A stretch of DNA of 7,747 nt, taken from Campylobacteraceae bacterium (GTDB taxonomy: Bacteria > Campylobacterota > Campylobacteria > Campylobacterales > Campylobacteraceae). Below are positions 5,030 to 7,747 of this stretch, one piece after another (the stretch's first letter is position 1; the number at the start of each line of letters is the position of its first letter). The DNA lies in NCBI GenBank assembly GCA_031259875.1, contig JAIRKW010000129.1, positions 1 to 7,747 on the forward strand. The letters are read 5' to 3'. The notes under the pieces are model-generated. The model worked only from the letters and a program-made list of their open reading frames with translations. It was not told the origin of the DNA and searched no databases. The translations under genes were made by a program, and so were the position numbers.

Positions 5030-7197
5030 TGGAGTATAAAATAGAGGTCAATAATCAAGAAGAGGTTTATGATATCGGCAGTGTCGCTAAACACGCTAGC
5101 GGTGCAGCGCTTTTGAAGATAAAAAATACTGTTATTTTGGCTGTTGCAGCAAGAGAAGATAAAGCTGTGGAAGAGGATTTTTTACCGCTTACGGTTAATT
5201 ATGTGGAAAAAAGTTACGCTGCAGGACGAATACCTGGAGGCTATATTAAGCGGGAAACAAAACCTGGCGATTTTGAAACACTTACTTCAAGGATTATAGA
5301 CAGGAGTTTAAGACCGCTTTTCCCAAAGGGTTACGGTTATCCGACGCAGATAGTCGTTTTTGTTTTAAGCTGCGATCCTGAAGTGGATTTGCAAGTGGCT
5401 GCACTTAATGCTGCAAGCGCTGCTTTATATCTGTCAGATATTCCTGTCAATAAATGTGTAAGCGGCGTTAGAATCGGCAAAATAGATAATGAGCTTATAG
5501 TAAATCCTTCAAATTCACAGCTTAAAAAAAGTACACTCGATTTGTATGTAGCCGGCACAAAAGATGAACTTTTAATGATAGAAATGAGAGCTGTCTCATC
5601 TATTGAGAATGGATGCCAATCTATCAATGAAATGAACGAAGAGGATATGGTGGAAGCCATTAATTTTGCCGCAGATGCAATTTCTGGTGCAGCTATGGTG
5701 TATGAAGAGGTATTTACGCCTATAAAAAAAGCTGATGCTGAACTTGAATACAAAGCGTCCATTACTAATGACAATGCTTATCTTCATATTAAAGAAAATT
5801 ACAAAGAAAATGTTTACGCTGCATTGACGCAAATGGCAAAATCCGAGCGGGCGATGGAGCTTAAGAAAGTGCTTGAACTCATTTTAAAAGATGAAACAGT
5901 TATATCGGCAAATTGGGATAAAGAAGCAGTAAAAATTGCTCTTGAGACGTTTAAGCATAATATAGTCAGAGAGATGATAGTCAAAGGCAGAACAAGAGCG
6001 GACGGCAGAGGACTTAAAGATGTGCGCAATATATCTATCGTTACAAATATTTTGCCTTGCGCGCACGGTTCGTGTCTTTTTACAAGGGGTCAAACGCAGG
6101 CTTTAGCAATAGCTACTTTAGGCAGTGATCAAGATGCGCAAATGCACGATATGTTGACTGAAAAAGCAAGCAAGGTTGATAAATTTATGGTCAATTATAA
6201 TTTTCCGGGCTTTTCTGTCGGCGAAGCTGCTCCGCTCAAATCTCCCGGACGAAGAGAGCTTGGTCACGGCAATTTAGCTAAAAGAGCAATAGAACCGACT
6301 ATAGACAAAAACAGTCTCTATACGATAAGACTTGTTTCGGAGATATTGGAGTCAAATGGTTCATCCTCTATGGCTACTGTTTGCGGCGGTTCGTTGGCGC
6401 TAAGAGCAGCAGGCGTTGAGACGCAAAAACTTGTTGCGGGCGTTGCTATGGGGCTTGTTTTTGAAGACGGCGATTATGCGATACTTACTGATATTATGGG
6501 ACTTGAAGACCATGACGGCGATATGGATTTTAAAGTGGCCGGCACAAAAGATGGTATAACAGCGCTTCAAATGGATATAAAGCTTGGCGGTATTGCGCCT
6601 GAGATTTTAAAAGAGGCTTTGTATCAAGCAAAAGAAGGTAGAGAGCATATCTTAAATTTAATGGAAGAGGCAGCCTCAAAGATAGTCGTCAATGAAAAGA
6701 TTTTGCCAAAATTTGAAATCTTCAAAGTGGATAGCGGTAAAATGGTAGATATTATTGGACAAGGCGGTAAGACAATAAGAGAGATTATAGAAAAATATGA
6801 CGTTGCAATTGACCTTGACAGAGAAAACGGCGATGTAAAATTGGCAGGCATTAGCAGGCTTCAAGTTGATGCGGCAAAAGAGCATATTTTGAGCATTGTA
6901 AGCAATGCCAAAGGTAGTTTTGACAGAGGCGGCAGAGGCAATAGCAAAGATAGACATTCAAAAATCGTGGAGTTTGAAAAAGGCACTATAATTGAAGGCA
7001 CTGTCAAAAGAGTAGCTGATTTCGGTGCATTTATAGGACTTCCTGGCGATATTGACGGGCTTTTGCATATATCAAAACTGGCTGAGGGCAGAGTAAATAG
7101 AGTAACCGATGTGGTAAATGTCGGCGATAAAGTAAAAGTAAAAGTGTTGTTTCAAAAAGGCTCCAAGATAGAGTTGGCTTTGGAGAGTAAAGAGTAG
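5029..7197 (+). CDS. pnp: Polyribonucleotide nucleotidyltransferase (PNPase)
   Basis: PNPase degrades RNA 3' to 5' by phosphorolysis, releasing nucleoside diphosphates; it forms a trimeric ring, is often part of the degradosome, and can add tails in reverse. The 722-aa product has the complete domain set: first RNase PH domain (about 10-140) with the RNA-binding 'GRIPGGYIKRE' and 'SRIIDRSLRPLFP' (66-99); helical linker (about 225-310); second RNase PH domain (about 320-555) with 'FTRGQTQAL' (351-359), the phosphate-binding ESNGSSSMATVCGG (441-454) and the acidic catalytic stretch GLEDHDGDMDFKVAGT (491-506); KH domain with the GxxG loop IIGQGGKTI (575-583); S1 domain from about 652 with DFGAFIGLPGDIDGLLHIS (664-682). 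A Gly/Arg/Ser-rich linker (about 629-645) joins KH and S1. In many bacteria pnp follows rpsO; here it closes the purD-lptD operon. No clear terminator follows in 7198-7229. Confidence 0.98.
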   Translation: MEYKIEVNNQEEVYDIGSVAKHASGAALLKIKNTVILAVAAREDKAVEEDFLPLTVNYVEKSYAAGRIPGGYIKRETKPGDFETLTSRIIDRSLRPLFPKGYGYPTQIVVFVLSCDPEVDLQVAALNAASAALYLSDIPVNKCVSGVRIGKIDNELIVNPSNSQLKKSTLDLYVAGTKDELLMIEMRAVSSIENGCQSINEMNEEDMVEAINFAADAISGAAMVYEEVFTPIKKADAELEYKASITNDNAYLHIKENYKENVYAALTQMAKSERAMELKKVLELILKDETVISANWDKEAVKIALETFKHNIVREMIVKGRTRADGRGLKDVRNISIVTNILPCAHGSCLFTRGQTQALAIATLGSDQDAQMHDMLTEKASKVDKFMVNYNFPGFSVGEAAPLKSPGRRELGHGNLAKRAIEPTIDKNSLYTIRLVSEILESNGSSSMATVCGGSLALRAAGVETQKLVAGVAMGLVFEDGDYAILTDIMGLEDHDGDMDFKVAGTKDGITALQMDIKLGGIAPEILKEALYQAKEGREHILNLMEEAASKIVVNEKILPKFEIFKVDSGKMVDIIGQGGKTIREIIEKYDVAIDLDRENGDVKLAGISRLQVDAAKEHILSIVSNAKGSFDRGGRGNSKDRHSKIVEFEKGTIIEGTVKRVADFGAFIGLPGDIDGLLHISKLAEGRVNRVTDVVNVGDKVKVKVLFQKGSKIELALESKE

Positions 7198-7229
7198 CCT
7201 AATTAAAGCAAATTTAACCTCCGTAAGGC

Positions 7230-7235
7230 TATAAT
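7230..7235 (+). promoter_or_regulatory. -10 box (TATAAT) for atpE
   Basis: A perfect TATAAT in the pnp-atpE gap, with an AT-rich tract upstream (7199-7217) and no recognisable -35. Transcription would start near 7241-7243, giving a leader of about 65 nt before the atpE start. The stretch 7198-7229 shows no convincing terminator for pnp, so read-through into atpE is also possible. Confidence 0.6.
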
Positions 7236-7240
7236 CACAC

Positions 7241-7306
7241 CTTGCAAAGTGGTAAGTAGGGATACGCAAGCCGAACGGACTTTGTGAAAATTTTTAAGGA
7301 GAACTT
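7241..7306 (+). promoter_or_regulatory. Structured 5' leader of atpE with overlapping helices (possible pseudoknot)
   Basis: The predicted leader holds two perfect helices that interleave: 7241-7245 pairs with 7266-7270 (5 bp) and 7245-7250 pairs with 7279-7284 (6 bp); they share only C7245. A short CC..GG pairing (7271-7278) fits exactly between the two 3' strands. The arrangement can be an H-type pseudoknot or two alternative hairpins. The segment ends with AAGGAG (7296-7301), 5 bases before the atpE ATG. I do not recognise a named riboswitch class. The helices are short, so chance pairing is possible. Confidence 0.35.
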
Positions 7307-7642
7307 ATGAAAAAGATTCTTTTTCTTTTGGTTGTATGTATTGCTGCTGCTTTCGGACAAGAGCAGGGCGCAGAAGTAGTTGAAGAGGTTGCGGTTCTTA
7401 ATGAGACGCTAAAATCATTCTCTGTTCTTGCGGCGTGTGTTGGCTTGGGAATTGCAGCTCTTGGAGGCGCTATTGGTATGGGAAATACTGCGGCTGCTAC
7501 AATTGCTGGAACTGCTAGAAATCCTGGTCTTGGCGGCAAACTCATGGGAACGATGTTTATCGCTCTTGCGATGGTTGAAGCGCAGGTTATTTATACTCTT
7601 GTTATTGCGCTTGTTTTGCTTTTTGCAAATCCATTTTTATAA
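7307..7642 (+). CDS. atpE: ATP synthase F0 subunit c (with N-terminal leader)
   Basis: Subunit c forms the membrane rotor ring of the F-type ATP synthase; ion binding to one carboxylate per subunit drives rotation. The 111-aa product has two hydrophobic helices (about 40-67 and 79-105) joined by the polar loop ARNPGLG (70-76) that contacts the F1 stalk. Glu91 in 'AMVEAQVIY' is the ion-binding carboxylate. The Na+-type ligands are missing: Met58 in 'AIGMGN' stands near where Na+ enzymes have Gln, and Ala92 stands where they have Ser/Thr after the Glu; so protons are the likely ion. An N-terminal MKKILFLLVVCIAAAFG looks like a signal peptide (about 1-17), followed by an acidic stretch 19-27. 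Most bacterial subunit c proteins are about 80 aa; the longer form is usual in Campylobacterota. The gene stands apart from other atp genes within this window. Confidence 0.95.
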   Translation: MKKILFLLVVCIAAAFGQEQGAEVVEEVAVLNETLKSFSVLAACVGLGIAALGGAIGMGNTAAATIAGTARNPGLGGKLMGTMFIALAMVEAQVIYTLVIALVLLFANPFL

Positions 7643-7649
7643 TAATCAC

Positions 7650-7674
7650 AAGGAGCCCAAAAAGCTCCTTCTTT
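7650..7674 (+). terminator. Likely terminator after atpE
   Basis: A perfect 7-bp stem pairs 7650-7656 with 7664-7670 around a 7-nt A-rich loop, eight bases after the atpE stop. The following CTTTAAACTT has only a short T-run, so termination may be partial and some transcripts may run on into the tRNA that starts at 7683. Confidence 0.6.
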
Positions 7675-7682
7675 AAACTTAT

Positions 7683-7747
7683 GCGGTCGTGGTGAAATTG
7701 GTAGACACGCTATCTTGAGGGGGTAGTGCCTTCGGGTGTACGAGTTC
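7683..7747 (+). tRNA. tRNA-Leu (anticodon GAG), 3' end outside window
   Basis: The segment reads as a class II tRNA: 5' acceptor strand GCGGTCG (7683-7689), TG linker, D-arm GTG...CAC with TTGGTAGA in the loop, anticodon stem CTATC/GGTAG around TTGAGGG with anticodon GAG, a long variable arm (GCC-TTCG-GGT hairpin), and the start of the T-arm ACGAGTTC at the window edge. The pattern closely follows E. coli tRNA-Leu(GAG). The long variable arm and A-loop features fit Leu and not Ser or Tyr. It decodes CUC and CUU. It lies 9 bases past the hairpin after atpE and no separate promoter is clear. Confidence 0.93.

Noticed and set aside
7241..7290. Cyclic-di-GMP-I (GEMM) riboswitch in the atpE leader
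   Set aside because: A stretch resembling GGGA..CGCAA.GCC is present near 7258-7272, but the GGC/GCC stem, the GNRA-capped P2 stem and the receptor arrangement cannot be drawn, so the likeness is probably fortuitous.
7307..7642. Sodium-type subunit c
   Set aside because: The Gln in helix 1 and the Ser/Thr after the carboxylate that bind Na+ are not seen; Met58 and Ala92 occupy these places.

Overview
The window is AT-rich bacterial DNA with every gene on the + strand. It reads as a housekeeping segment of a Campylobacterota (epsilonproteobacterial) chromosome, probably from a free-living Sulfurimonas- or Sulfuricurvum-like lineage or a relative. This rests on the gene order purD - RDD protein - lptD - phosphoribosyltransferase-like protein - pnp - atpE, which I recall matching the HP1218-HP1212 region of Helicobacter pylori. 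It also rests on the subunit c with an extra N-terminal leader, usual in that group, and on compact overlapping genes. The genus cannot be fixed from the sequence alone. No mobile element, CRISPR array or foreign-looking gene was seen.

Layout. Positions 1-273 hold the 3' end of hemD (uroporphyrinogen-III synthase). A perfect TATAAT overlaps its stop codon. About seven bases downstream begins a roughly 210-nt region (281-490) that I could fold by hand into one long, irregularly interrupted rod with a large asymmetric central bubble. A strong intrinsic terminator (491-539) follows directly. This is the architecture of 6S RNA, and the gene sits immediately upstream of a purine gene; I call it a 6S RNA (ssrS) candidate. 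purD (554-1810) starts only 15 bases past the terminator T-tract.

From purD to pnp the genes are packed with overlaps or very short gaps (purD/RDD 4 nt overlap, RDD/lptD 8 nt overlap, lptD to phosphoribosyltransferase about 24 nt, phosphoribosyltransferase/pnp 1 nt overlap), so they probably form one translationally coupled operon. It joins purine synthesis, a small membrane protein, the LPS-export barrel LptD, a divergent phosphoribosyltransferase-like protein and the RNA-decay enzyme PNPase.

Downstream, atpE (F0 subunit c) has its own TATAAT promoter and a roughly 65-nt leader with overlapping helices that could form a pseudoknot or a two-state switch. A modest hairpin follows atpE, and the window ends inside a tRNA-Leu(GAG) gene.

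The most interesting material is non-coding: the 6S-like RNA with a possible alternative fold, its terminator placed in front of purD, and the structured atpE leader. Among proteins, the phosphoribosyltransferase-like product with a degenerate PRPP loop deserves a second look.
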